Under the pieces are notes generated by a model. The model saw nothing but the letters and a program-made list of their open reading frames with translations, was not told the DNA's origin and searched no databases. Positions 1 through 7,997 of a DNA stretch of 64,000 nt are shown here, in pieces. The translations under genes and the position numbers were made by a program. Numbering within the stretch: the stretch's first letter is position 1; each line of letters starts with the position of its first letter. The stretch is from Deltaproteobacteria bacterium (GTDB lineage Bacteria > Desulfobacterota > DSM-4660 > Desulfatiglandales > HGW-15): assembly GCA_020060215.1 (NCBI GenBank), contig JAGVAP010000132.1, forward strand, positions 124,001-188,000, in the 5' to 3' direction.

Positions 1-1291
1 CCACCTTTTCCGTTCGATCGGTTTTTTTCGCTTTCAGTTGGGCGTACCGGGCCTTCAACTCCTCGTAAGGCATCTGCGCAACCCCCTCCCCCCGAAGGTA
101 ACGGAGGTATTCCGGCCCGGTCACCGCAGCCACCTCCTCATAGTCGAAAGGCAGGTCCACGCCCACGAACTTCTTCAGGTCCCGAGACCTTTTCTCTTTC
201 CCGGCCGCCGCCTTCTTCCCCTTGGCCTGGGGGCACACATTGCTCTTCACGCCCGCCTTGCAGGTAGCGCCCAGCTTCCTGTAGATGTCGCAGACCTTGG
301 CGCCGACCAGGCAATAGTGATCGAGGGTCTCCGGTGCAGGAGCCGACGCGGCAGGCATATCCGAGGGCCCCATTCCATCCGCATAGGCCTCCCCGGCAAC
401 CCGGGCCACCTCGTCCCTTGAAAAGGGCACGTCCACATCGATGACTTCCCTCTTCTGTTTCACCAGGGCGGCGTACCTCGCCTTGAGCTCCTCATAAGGC
501 ATGAACGAGAATCCTTCCCCTTTCAGGTTCATGACGTACTCGGGGCCTGTCACCGAGGCGACCTCGTCGTAGCTGAACGGCAGGTCGATCCCGATGAGTT
601 TCTTCACGTCGGCCCTCTTCTCTCCGGCCGCCGCCTTCTTCGCTTTCTCCCCCTTCTTGGCCTGGGGACAACCGCTGGTCTTGAGGCCCGCCTTGCAGGT
701 AGCGCCGAGCTTCTTGTAGATGTCGCAGACCTTGGCGCCTACCTTGCAGTAGAATTCGAGGACCTCGGGTGAGGGCACCTCCACGACAGGCATGTCGGAA
801 GGACCCAGGCTGTCGGCGTATTCCTCGCCCGCGACCTTCGCCACCTCCTGCCGGTCGAACGGGATGTCCAGGTCGATGACATCGATGGCCTTTTTCTCCT
901 TTTCAGGGACATGGGTCTCCGTCAACTCGCCGGAAAAGGCCTTCCCCACCTTCTCCCTCATCTCGTCCGGGGTGAAGGGTTTCGGCAGGTAATCCAGGGC
1001 GCCAAGTCGGATGGCCTTCATGGCCGTGTCGGTGGAAGCGTACGCGGTCATGATGATCACCTTGGTGAGGGGCCACTGCTCCTTGACGAGCCTCAGCAGT
1101 TCGAGCCCGTTCTTCTCAGGCATCACGATGTCTGAGATCAGGAGCGAAAAGGACTCCTGGGCCATCTTCTCCAGGGCCTCCTTGGCGCTGGAGGCCTGAG
1201 CCACCACATAGTTTCTCTTGCCGAGGATCTTCTGCACGCTCTCGCAGATCCCCTTCTCGTCATCGACCACCAGGATCTTGTTTGCACTCAT
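1..1291 (-). CDS. Response regulator with duplicated Cys-containing C-terminal module (partial, runs off left edge)
   Basis: Reads leftward from ATG at 1291; about 430 residues are visible and the stop lies outside the window. Residues 1 to about 122 are a CheY-type receiver: VVDDE near the start, phospho-acceptor Asp in LISDIVMP, Lys in LPKPF. After a linker come two copies of one module of about 146 residues (about 136-281 and 282-428). Each copy has a DxPFxxxEVAxVAGExY block, a Cys-rich helix (YC, VGAKVCDIY, KLGATCKAG, CPQ), then a second PFxYxEVAxVTGPEY block ending MPYEELKARYA. There is no HTH or known output domain, so the output may be protein-protein or metal/redox based (inference). 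It is last in a long leftward signalling locus and has its own sigma-54-like promoter at 1332-1347. Receiver assignment is secure; the function of the module is unknown to me. Confidence 0.85.
   Translation of the reverse strand, partial: MSANKILVVDDEKGICESVQKILGKRNYVVAQASSAKEALEKMAQESFSLLISDIVMPEKNGLELLRLVKEQWPLTKVIIMTAYASTDTAMKAIRLGALDYLPKPFTPDEMREKVGKAFSGELTETHVPEKEKKAIDVIDLDIPFDRQEVAKVAGEEYADSLGPSDMPVVEVPSPEVLEFYCKVGAKVCDIYKKLGATCKAGLKTSGCPQAKKGEKAKKAAAGEKRADVKKLIGIDLPFSYDEVASVTGPEYVMNLKGEGFSFMPYEELKARYAALVKQKREVIDVDVPFSRDEVARVAGEAYADGMGPSDMPAASAPAPETLDHYCLVGAKVCDIYRKLGATCKAGVKSNVCPQAKGKKAAAGKEKRSRDLKKFVGVDLPFDYEEVAAVTGPEYLRYLRGEGVAQMPYEELKARYAQLKAKKTDRTEKV
7..884 (-). repeat. In-gene tandem duplication of a ~146-codon module
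   Basis: Two direct copies (about 884 down to 446 and 445 down to 7) encode near-collinear proteins: both begin VID(V/L)D(V/I)PF, both contain GAKVCDIY and LGATCKAG, and both end in MPYEELKARYA. Inside each copy the PF-xxx-EVA-xV-xG-xEY motif occurs twice, so there are four sub-repeats in all. The DNA copies have diverged, so the duplication is not recent. Confidence 0.8.
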
Positions 1292-1592
1292 CGTCTTCCT
1301 CCCTGCTTTGATCGCGTCCGAACTCTTCCATGGCATGATCCGTGCCAAAGGAATCAGGTGTCCGATATTCAATGGCATTCCGGATTAGGCGCTATGGGGG
1401 CGGCATCTTGTGTATAGATCCATTATACACCAGCCGACCGGATCCGGAATGGGGAGATGGACAGTAAGCCCTTGTTTTTGCGGATCAAGCAGGCAAGGCT
1501 TCGGGGCTTTTAAGCAGTGGGGGCATGCGTTCGGCAGGATATGAAGGTGTATATTGAGTTCATACAGGATGGATGGACCTCCCGTCTTTGCC
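1292..1592. other. Intergenic region carrying the sigma-54-like promoter
   Basis: About 300 bp between the NtrC-type gene and the modular response regulator. No coding potential seen. It holds the candidate promoter at 1332-1347 and a small palindrome near 1410-1432 (GTGTATAG...CTATTATACAC-like). An upstream activator-binding palindrome could lie between 1360 and 1500, but I cannot identify one. Confidence 0.5.
1332..1347 (-). promoter_or_regulatory. Candidate sigma-54 (-24/-12) promoter
   Basis: On the minus strand the sequence is TGGCACGGATCATGCC. The consensus is TGGCACG-N4-TTGC; the -24 GG and -12 GC are present with correct spacing, with one change in the -12 block. It lies about 40 bp upstream of the response regulator starting at 1291, directly downstream of an NtrC-type activator gene. 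Confidence 0.6.
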
Positions 1593-3032
1593 TTACTGAT
1601 CAGACGGGAGATCTCCGTCGGGGTTGACGGTGCGGGTCGACGCGGAGATACCGTACTTCTTCATCAGGTTCTGAAAATTCGGCCTCTGGAGGCCCACCTT
1701 CTTTGCAGCTCGTGTGACGTTCCAGTCGTTTTTCATCAATGCCTGGAGCACGAAGTTTTTCTCCACCTCCTTGACGGCCGTCTCCCGCATCTCCTTCTTG
1801 ATCTTTTTCAGCTCCTCGTTGTTTTCCGGGATATAGGGCGCCAGGGGACCGACCTCATCCAGCACCGGCAGGTCCTTGAGCGTGATCTCCTCCCCATCAC
1901 AGAGGATCACCGCCCGCTCGATGACGTTCTTCAACTGGCGCACGTTGCCAGGCCAGTCGTAGGAGGTCAGCCTGGCCAGGCCTTCCTTGCTGAAGCTCCG
2001 GACGGCCTTGCCCGTCTTCGTGCAGAACTGGCGGAGGAAGTGATCGGAAATGGCCAGCACGTCGCCCCTTCTCTCCCTCAGGGGCGGGGTGAAGATGGGG
2101 TAAACGAAGATGCGGTAATAGAAATCCTCCCTGAACGATCCCTGTTTGACCATCTCCATGAGGTCCCGGTTCGTGGCGAAGATCAGCCTCACGTCCACCT
2201 TCTGCTTGGCCGTGGCGCCCAGGGGCAGGTACTCCCGCGTCTCGATGAAACGCAGGAGCCTGCTCTGCACCTCCAGACTGATGTTGCTGATCTCGTCGAG
2301 GAAGACGGTCCCCTGATCGGCCATCTTGAAGATGCCGTCCTTGTTTCGAAATGCGCCCGTGAAAGCCCCCTTCATGTAGCCGAAGAGCTCACTCTCGAGG
2401 AGGTTTCCCGAGAGGGTCCCGCAGTCCACCGCGAAGAAGACCTTGTCCTTGCGCCGGCTGTTGGCGTGGATGGCCCTGGCGATCAGCTCCTTTCCCGTCC
2501 CGCTCTCTCCCCAGATGAGGACCGTGGAATCGGTCGGGGCCACCTTGCCGATCATCCCGATCACCGCGCGTATCTTCGGGCTGTCCCCTACGAGCTGATG
2601 GGTGACGGCCCCGATGGACATGATCCCCTTCTCCGACGATTTGCGATCGATCCGAAGCTCCCGCTCCGCCAGGGCCCGCCGTACGCCGCTTCTCAGTTCT
2701 TCAGGGGTAAAGGGCTTCGGGAGATAGTCAAAGGCCCCCATGCGCATGACCTCCACCGCCGAGGAGACCGTGGCGTACCCGGTAATCACGATCACCGGGG
2801 ATTCGGGCAGGGACTCCTTGACCCTTCTCAGGACCTCCATGCCGCCCATGCTGCTCATCTTCAGGTCGGTAATGATCAGGTCGGCCGGTTCCCGGTCCAG
2901 CCACTTCAGGGCATCGTACCCATTCAGCGCGTAATCCACCCGGTAACCCTCTTTGGCCAGGATCTTGACGCAGCTGCGGCAGATCCCTATCTCGTCGTCG
3001 ACGACCAGGATCCTGGGGATGCTACCGGCCAT
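1593..3032 (-). CDS. Sigma-54-dependent NtrC-family response regulator
   Basis: A 479-residue transcription activator. The receiver (1-120) has VVDDE, ITDLKMS and a KPF lysine. The AAA+ core has Walker A GESGTGKE, the sigma-54 contact loop GAFTGA (within GYMKGAFTGAF), Walker B TVFLDEIS and the arginine-finger region FREDFYYR. The C-terminal Fis-type HTH is near 440-465 (NVTRAAKKVGLQRPNFQNL). ATG at 3032 follows a GAGGAG Shine-Dalgarno and overlaps the kinase gene by 11 bp, so the two are a translationally coupled sensor-regulator pair. A plausible target is the sigma-54-like promoter just downstream at 1332-1347. Confidence 0.95.
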   Translation of the reverse strand: MAGSIPRILVVDDEIGICRSCVKILAKEGYRVDYALNGYDALKWLDREPADLIITDLKMSSMGGMEVLRRVKESLPESPVIVITGYATVSSAVEVMRMGAFDYLPKPFTPEELRSGVRRALAERELRIDRKSSEKGIMSIGAVTHQLVGDSPKIRAVIGMIGKVAPTDSTVLIWGESGTGKELIARAIHANSRRKDKVFFAVDCGTLSGNLLESELFGYMKGAFTGAFRNKDGIFKMADQGTVFLDEISNISLEVQSRLLRFIETREYLPLGATAKQKVDVRLIFATNRDLMEMVKQGSFREDFYYRIFVYPIFTPPLRERRGDVLAISDHFLRQFCTKTGKAVRSFSKEGLARLTSYDWPGNVRQLKNVIERAVILCDGEEITLKDLPVLDEVGPLAPYIPENNEELKKIKKEMRETAVKEVEKNFVLQALMKNDWNVTRAAKKVGLQRPNFQNLMKKYGISASTRTVNPDGDLPSDQ

Positions 3033-4452
3033 TGTCGTCTCCTCGCGCCACCGGTAGGCGGATTCGGAATGTCGTCCCCTGCCCTTCCCGGCTCTCTACT
3101 TCAATGGACCCGCCGTGGCGCTGGATGATCCCGTGGGTGATGGCAAGGCCGAGCCCGGTGCCGCTATCCTTGGTCGTGAAAAAGGGGTCGAATACATGAT
3201 CCAGCTCGCTTTCGGGTATCCCTGTCCCGGTGTCGCTCACCGTCACTTCGACAGACTTCTTGTCAGGAAGGGCGAGGGTGGTGAACCGGATCTTGCCTCC
3301 CGGCCCCGATGCCTCGATCGCGTTCAGGGCAAGATTGATGAAGGACTGCTGGATCTGGTCTTTGTCCAGGAGGGCCGAGGGCAGATCGCCGGAGAGGTTG
3401 ATCTCGAATTCGACATCCTTGAAGGCCGCCTGTTTCCTGGTGAGCGCGACGGTCTCCCGGACGATGTCGTTGACGTCCTGCGGGGCCTTGGTGGGCCTGC
3501 TCTGGCGTGCAAAGGTCAGGAGGCTCGTCACGATCTTTCGGCACCGCAGCGTCTCATTGACGATGGTCCGAAGCTCTTCGTAGTTCGGCTCATCCTCCTT
3601 CATATCCTCCTGGATGAGCATGGCCGTGGTCAGGATCGTGGTCAGGGGGTTGTTGATTTCGTGGGCCACGCCCGCGGCGAGCTGGCCGATGGAGGCCATC
3701 TTCTCCTGGTGGAAGAGGTTCTTCTCGAGGAGGATGTCCCTCGTGATATCCTTGGAGATCTCGACCGCCCCGACCACCTCCTCGTTTTCAAACACGGGGT
3801 AGCAGGAGATCGAGAAGTAGAGCTCCCTCCCCTTCTTATCCTTGTGGATGTGAGTCGCCTGTGAATGATTCTTCTTCTCCAGACAGCTCTTCAGAGGGCA
3901 AGGGTGATCCGAACCGTCGCACGGGTCCCTCCTTCCATGGGATATCTCGTAGCAGTGCCTCCCCATCACCTCTTCACGGGTGAGGCCCAGTTTGTGCAGC
4001 ATGGCCTCATTGATGTCGATGATATCGTAGTCGCGGCTGATCAGGAGGACGTCCTCCTGAAGGAAGGCGTTGATGGCCGCGCTGTAGCGGATCCTCAGTT
4101 CCTCCAGTTCGTGCTTTGCCTGCTCAAAAAGGGCAAAGCCCAGGAGCATCTCCAGGAAAAGTTGTGCGTTACTGCCGCACAGCCAACTCCCGCCGGGCCC
4201 GCGCTCATCGGAATTCCCGCCGGCGCCTTTCCCATTTCTCAGGTCGACGACGAGGTCGATATCGCGGCCCGAGAGGTCCCCGACATCACTCGTGACCAAG
4301 AGGTCTTCATGGACGGACTCCTCCTTCCAGGACAATGGGTCGGGATCCACCACGGCCACCAGCCTGGGGTAGTTTTCAGGATGGGAGTGTCTGTGGAGGA
4401 GGCTCCATAGCCGACGGACCTTTTCTCCTCCCTGGATGACGGCTAAATTCAT
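3022..4452 (-). CDS. PAS histidine kinase with N-terminal nucleotide-binding-like domain
   Basis: 476 residues, no membrane segment, so probably a cytoplasmic sensor. Residues 1 to about 100 (MNLAVIQGG, LVAVVDPDP, DIDLVVDLR) resemble a Rossmann-like half-domain with a Gly-rich first turn. A PAS domain follows (about 130-250) with several Cys residues around RDPCDGSDHPCPLKSC, which could bind metal or report redox state (inference). The DHp helix has VAHEINNPLTTI; the HATPase has INLALNAIEA, DTGTGIP and GTGLGL. All catalytic boxes are intact. It is paired with the overlapping NtrC-type regulator. Confidence 0.92.
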   Translation of the reverse strand: MNLAVIQGGEKVRRLWSLLHRHSHPENYPRLVAVVDPDPLSWKEESVHEDLLVTSDVGDLSGRDIDLVVDLRNGKGAGGNSDERGPGGSWLCGSNAQLFLEMLLGFALFEQAKHELEELRIRYSAAINAFLQEDVLLISRDYDIIDINEAMLHKLGLTREEVMGRHCYEISHGRRDPCDGSDHPCPLKSCLEKKNHSQATHIHKDKKGRELYFSISCYPVFENEEVVGAVEISKDITRDILLEKNLFHQEKMASIGQLAAGVAHEINNPLTTILTTAMLIQEDMKEDEPNYEELRTIVNETLRCRKIVTSLLTFARQSRPTKAPQDVNDIVRETVALTRKQAAFKDVEFEINLSGDLPSALLDKDQIQQSFINLALNAIEASGPGGKIRFTTLALPDKKSVEVTVSDTGTGIPESELDHVFDPFFTTKDSGTGLGLAITHGIIQRHGGSIEVESREGQGTTFRIRLPVARGDDNGR

Positions 4453-4465
4453 TGGACCGCACCTC

Positions 4466-4864
4466 TCATCCCGTCTTCAGGATTCCGCGGACGACCTGAA
4501 GGAGCTCATCGGGCTCGGGTGGTTTTTCGATGTAGGCCTCCGGCTCCGGGATCTTCTCACCCTTGTATTCATCCAGGACCTTCTGCGAGTGGAAAAAGGT
4601 CTTCTTCGAAAGGGCCGAGAGCATGACCACGGGGATGTTCTTGAGCTCCGGATCGGTCCTCAGCTCGCGGTAGAGGGTAATGCCGCTTTCCCTGGGCATC
4701 ATGACGTCCAGGATGACCAGAGAGGGCTTGCTCTTGCGCGCCGCCTCAAGGCCCTGGATCCCGTCCTCGGCAACCACCGGTTTGAACCCGTTGGTCTCCA
4801 GAAGGGTGGTCACGAAGGTCCTCATGTCCAGCTCGTCATCGACAACCAGGACTTTTTTCGCCAT
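4466..4864 (-). CDS. Single-domain response regulator (CheY-like)
   Basis: 132 residues from the ATG at 4864 (MAKKVLVVDDE); an ATG 15 bp upstream is also possible. The acidic pocket VVDDE, phospho-Asp in VILDVMMP and Lys in YIEKPPEP are present. There is no output domain, but a short insertion after the fourth strand (LSKKTFFHSQKVLDEYKGEKIPEPEAY) lengthens the surface before the conserved Lys. It ends 13 bp before the histidine kinase and probably accepts phosphate from a kinase in this locus. Confidence 0.9.
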   Translation of the reverse strand: MAKKVLVVDDELDMRTFVTTLLETNGFKPVVAEDGIQGLEAARKSKPSLVILDVMMPRESGITLYRELRTDPELKNIPVVMLSALSKKTFFHSQKVLDEYKGEKIPEPEAYIEKPPEPDELLQVVRGILKTG

Positions 4865-5006
4865 ATCGGTCCCCTTCATGAAATCATCTCCCTGAGGGGT
4901 TCGATGATTTCACATAGCGCGACGTTGTCGCTTGGTTATGCTGCTTCTCTCCCTTCCCTTGGAAGCGTTGAAGCCGCGCAGCATGAAATCGCTGCAAGGG
5001 ATTTCA

Positions 5007-5504
5007 TCAGTACATGCTCCCCGGCAGGGTGAACTGCCTTGCGGGGTTTCGGATCGCGATGACATGACAGTGGGCATATCTGGACACGTTCGCAACCGTG
5101 CTGCCGTGGACCATGCGGTCCTGCTCGGCCTTGCCGAGCGCCCCCATGACGATAACATCGATATCGTTCTTCTTGGCATAGCGGATGATCTCCATGTCCG
5201 GGGCTCCGCATTTGACCACGAAGAGGACATCCATGGAGGGGTCCAGCTTTCCTCCGTATTCGCTCTTCAACGTTTCGAGCGCCGCCTTCTCGACCCTCTC
5301 GTCGTAGAAGAGCTCTCCTCCCGGCGAACCGGCCGGGACATGCTCGTCCACGATATGCCTGCAATAGGAGTAGGACGAATGGGGGACGTGGAAAATGTGG
5401 AGCTTGGCCCCGTGTTTTCGGGTCAGATCGAGGGCATGGAGGAAACCGATATCGGCGTCCTCGGAAAAGTCCGTCGCAAAGAGAATGTTCCTGTACTCGA
5501 CCAT
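5007..5504 (-). CDS. Universal stress protein, UspA family
   Basis: 165 residues covering one Usp domain. The N-terminus YRNILFATDFSE is the usual first strand. Near the C-terminus GALGKAEQDRMVHGSTVANV fits the ATP-binding pattern G-2x-G-9x-G-S/T, so this is probably the nucleotide-binding subclass. It sits inside the signalling locus in the same orientation. A role as energy or nucleotide sensor for the neighbouring kinases is inference. Confidence 0.93.
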   Translation of the reverse strand: MVEYRNILFATDFSEDADIGFLHALDLTRKHGAKLHIFHVPHSSYSYCRHIVDEHVPAGSPGGELFYDERVEKAALETLKSEYGGKLDPSMDVLFVVKCGAPDMEIIRYAKKNDIDVIVMGALGKAEQDRMVHGSTVANVSRYAHCHVIAIRNPARQFTLPGSMY

Positions 5505-5587
5505 GATGACCCCCTTCTACCTACGGATGTACCGTGGTTGCGCAAGACTTCACTCTCCAAGGCTTAAGCCTCTCGACCGGCTCGAAT

Positions 5588-5622
5588 CGACGGGTTACCG
5601 CTTCGCTCCACCCATCCTACGG
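5588..5622 (-). repeat. Dispersed repeat, GGATGGGTGGAGCGAAGCGG family
   Basis: The minus strand holds AGGATGGGTGGAGCGAAGCG followed by GGTAACCC. The same 21-base core recurs at 17527 with a longer palindromic partner. The repeat abuts the stop codon of the receiver-kinase gene ending at 5617. Confidence 0.7.
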
Positions 5623-6792
5623 GGCTGGCCGTTTGCCCGCGCTCCCAAGGGTGAATCTCTCCCCCTCATTGCTGCCCGGAAGCGTCACGAAGAAGGTGGT
5701 GCCCCTCCCGTTCGCGGACTCCAGGGAGATTTCCCCCCCGTGCTCGTCCACGATCTTCCTGGCGATCATCAACCCCAGGCCGGTCCCCTTGCTCCCTTTG
5801 GTGCTGAAAAAGAGCCGGAAGACCTTCTTCCTGGTCTCCTCGTCCATGCCGCAGCCGTTGTCCGAGACCTGGTACTGCACGGCGGCCGTCTTGGGTTTGA
5901 GAGTCCGCAGGATCACTTGGGGCCTCCTGTTCGGGCAACCGATATCCGTGCATGCATCGAAGGCATTGGTGACCAGGTTCAGGAGGACCCGGTGGATGGA
6001 CTCAGGGTCGAACCAGGCCTGGTCCAGGTCGTCTGCAAGCTCCGCCTTGAAGTCGATCCCCTTTTCCTCCCCCTGTGCCCTCATCAGTTCGTAGACCTCG
6101 CGGGCGGGCCGGTTGGGATCGCAGAGCCGGTATTCGGGCTGTCTTTCTTTGGCGTAGTTCAGGAGGTCCATGGCCACGGACTTGATCTTGACGACATTCC
6201 CCTTGATCATCTCCCAGCCCTGGGTGAGATAGCTCCTCTGCTCCAGCTCGATCCCCTTTTCCAGCACATACATCCCGCCCGTCAGGCCCGACGCGATGTT
6301 CTTGATGGCGTGCGCCAGGCCGGCCACGGTTTGACCCACGGCAGCCAGTCTTTCCGCCTGAAGCAGCTTCTCGGTCTTCTCCTGCACGAGACGCTCGAGA
6401 TCCTCCGTGTACTCCCTCAGCCTGGCCCTGTAAGAGATCTTCTCCATCGCCCTCTTGAGGGCGATGTCGAGGACTTCATCGTCGATGGGTTTCATGATGA
6501 AGTCGGAGGCCTCGTTCTTGAGGCTCTGAACGGCCAGGTCCATGTCCCCGTGTCCCGTGATCATGATCACTTCCGTCTCCGGGCTCTCCTGCTTGATCCT
6601 TCGCAGGACCTCGATCCCGTCCAGCCCCGGCATCTTGATGTCGGTCAGTACAATGGACGGCCGCGTCCCTGCAAAGACCTCCAAGGCCTTTTCCCCGCTG
6701 TCGGCCGTGAATACCTCGTAGCCCCGGTCCGCCAGGGAGATCCCCAGTACCTTCAAGATACCGGGCTCGTCATCCACGAGCAGCATCTTCAT
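5617..6792 (-). CDS. Receiver-histidine kinase hybrid (N-terminal receiver, cytoplasmic)
   Basis: 391 residues from ATG at 6792 (MKMLLVDDEPG), chosen over an upstream TTG because it gives a canonical receiver start 4 bp after the previous stop. Receiver: LVDDE, VLTDIKMP, IMKP. A coiled coil (about 125-155) leads to the DHp helix with LAHAIKNI. HATPase motifs are LVTNAFDA, DNGCGM and GTGLGL. There is no sensory domain, so input probably comes through phosphorylation of the receiver by another kinase, such as the one immediately upstream. The last residues fall in a dispersed repeat. Confidence 0.9.
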   Translation of the reverse strand: MKMLLVDDEPGILKVLGISLADRGYEVFTADSGEKALEVFAGTRPSIVLTDIKMPGLDGIEVLRRIKQESPETEVIMITGHGDMDLAVQSLKNEASDFIMKPIDDEVLDIALKRAMEKISYRARLREYTEDLERLVQEKTEKLLQAERLAAVGQTVAGLAHAIKNIASGLTGGMYVLEKGIELEQRSYLTQGWEMIKGNVVKIKSVAMDLLNYAKERQPEYRLCDPNRPAREVYELMRAQGEEKGIDFKAELADDLDQAWFDPESIHRVLLNLVTNAFDACTDIGCPNRRPQVILRTLKPKTAAVQYQVSDNGCGMDEETRKKVFRLFFSTKGSKGTGLGLMIARKIVDEHGGEISLESANGRGTTFFVTLPGSNEGERFTLGSAGKRPAP

Positions 6793-6796
6793 GTCT

Positions 6797-7963
6797 TCAG
6801 GACTCGCCCCCGGCGGGGAGCCGGACGACAAAGGAGGTCCCTTTTCCCGGCTCCGTCGTCACCCTGATGGTTCCTTCATAATCCCGGACGATCCCATAGC
6901 TGATGGAGAGCCCGAGCCCCGTGCCCTTCCCCGCCTGCTTGGTTGTGAAAAAAGGCTCAAAGATCCTGTCCAGGATCGCACTCGGAATGCCGGTGCCGTT
7001 ATCCGTGACGGTAATCGTCACCATCCCTTCTTCAAGGCCGGTCTTCAGTGCAATCCTTTTCCCTCCCTGGTCGCGACGGGCCTCTTCCCACCTCCGTTCG
7101 ATCGCATCCCTCGCGTTGATCAGGAGATTGATGAAGACCTGTTCCAGCCGGTTCGCGTCCGCCCAGACCCAGGGGAGCTCCGGCACCAGGTCCTGGGTGA
7201 CCTCGATCTCCCTGAGCTTCAACTGCTGTCTGAAGAAATCCAGGGACCTGACCAGGACCTGGTTGACGTCCGTCTTCTCCCTGGTGACCTCCGGCTTTCG
7301 GCCGAATTCCCGCATGTGGTTGATGATCTTGGAAGCCCGATCCAGGTGGCCGTCGATCTCCTCCGACATGGTCCTCAGGATCTCCCTTTCGATGGGCTCA
7401 TCCCGGATCACCTTCCTCTTGAGAAAACTGCAGGCCGTCCTGATGACGGTCAGCGGCTGATTCAGCTCATGGGCCATGCCGGTGGCCATTTCACCCAGCG
7501 TCGCCATCTTGCTTGACTGAATCACCTGCTGCTCGGCGAGCAGACGGGCGGTGATGTCGCTCGTGGTGACCAGAAGGGACTTTCCCGCCGAACCCTCCAG
7601 GGACGAGACCCGGATATTCACGTAGACGGCGGTCCCATCCTTTTTTCTCTGCCTGGCCCGCTCTATGAAGCCCTCGGGGTTCAGCAGAGGCCGGTAGCCC
7701 TCGCTGTCGGCTCCATCGAACAGCGACAGGAAGCACGTTCCGACGAGTTCCCCCCCTTCGAATCCATATACGGCCGTGGCGCTCCGGTTGCAGTCGAGAA
7801 TGGTCAGATCCTCACGGTTCAGGACGAAAAGAGGAGTAGGTATCGTGTGGAAGATGTCTCGATAGCGATCCCCGCAACTCTCGCCCTCGACTTCAAGGGC
7901 CTGTCCATTGTCCCGATCGATGTCCGTCTCCACAGCGCCGTTTTCACCTGCGAAACTGTGCAT
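6797..7963 (-). CDS. PAS-domain sensor histidine kinase
   Basis: 388 residues, soluble. The PAS domain is about 30-150 ([22 protein letters not shown], with an ITAR-type exit). The DHp His is in [12 protein letters not shown], the N-box in [13 protein letters not shown], and the G-boxes in DNGTGIP and GTGLGL. The gene starts 34 bp after the Fe-S subunit stop and runs into the receiver-kinase, so all three are likely co-transcribed. A direct link between the redox enzyme and this kinase is suggested only by position. Confidence 0.93.
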   Translation of the reverse strand: MHSFAGENGAVETDIDRDNGQALEVEGESCGDRYRDIFHTIPTPLFVLNREDLTILDCNRSATAVYGFEGGELVGTCFLSLFDGADSEGYRPLLNPEGFIERARQRKKDGTAVYVNIRVSSLEGSAGKSLLVTTSDITARLLAEQQVIQSSKMATLGEMATGMAHELNQPLTVIRTACSFLKRKVIRDEPIEREILRTMSEEIDGHLDRASKIINHMREFGRKPEVTREKTDVNQVLVRSLDFFRQQLKLREIEVTQDLVPELPWVWADANRLEQVFINLLINARDAIERRWEEARRDQGGKRIALKTGLEEGMVTITVTDNGTGIPSAILDRIFEPFFTTKQAGKGTGLGLSISYGIVRDYEGTIRVTTEPGKGTSFVVRLPAGGES

Positions 7964-7997
7964 TCACCCGCCGGTCTTCTTCCCCGCGTCCTCCAAG

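Noticed and set aside
1400..1440. Palindrome around TGTATAG...TTATACAC as a terminator or operator
   Set aside because: Imperfect, no T-run, and no second half-site; too weak to call.
1554..3128. A 524-codon open frame on the plus strand opposite the NtrC-type gene
   Set aside because: It mirrors the high-GC codon pattern of the real minus-strand gene, has no recognisable motif, and lacks a Shine-Dalgarno.
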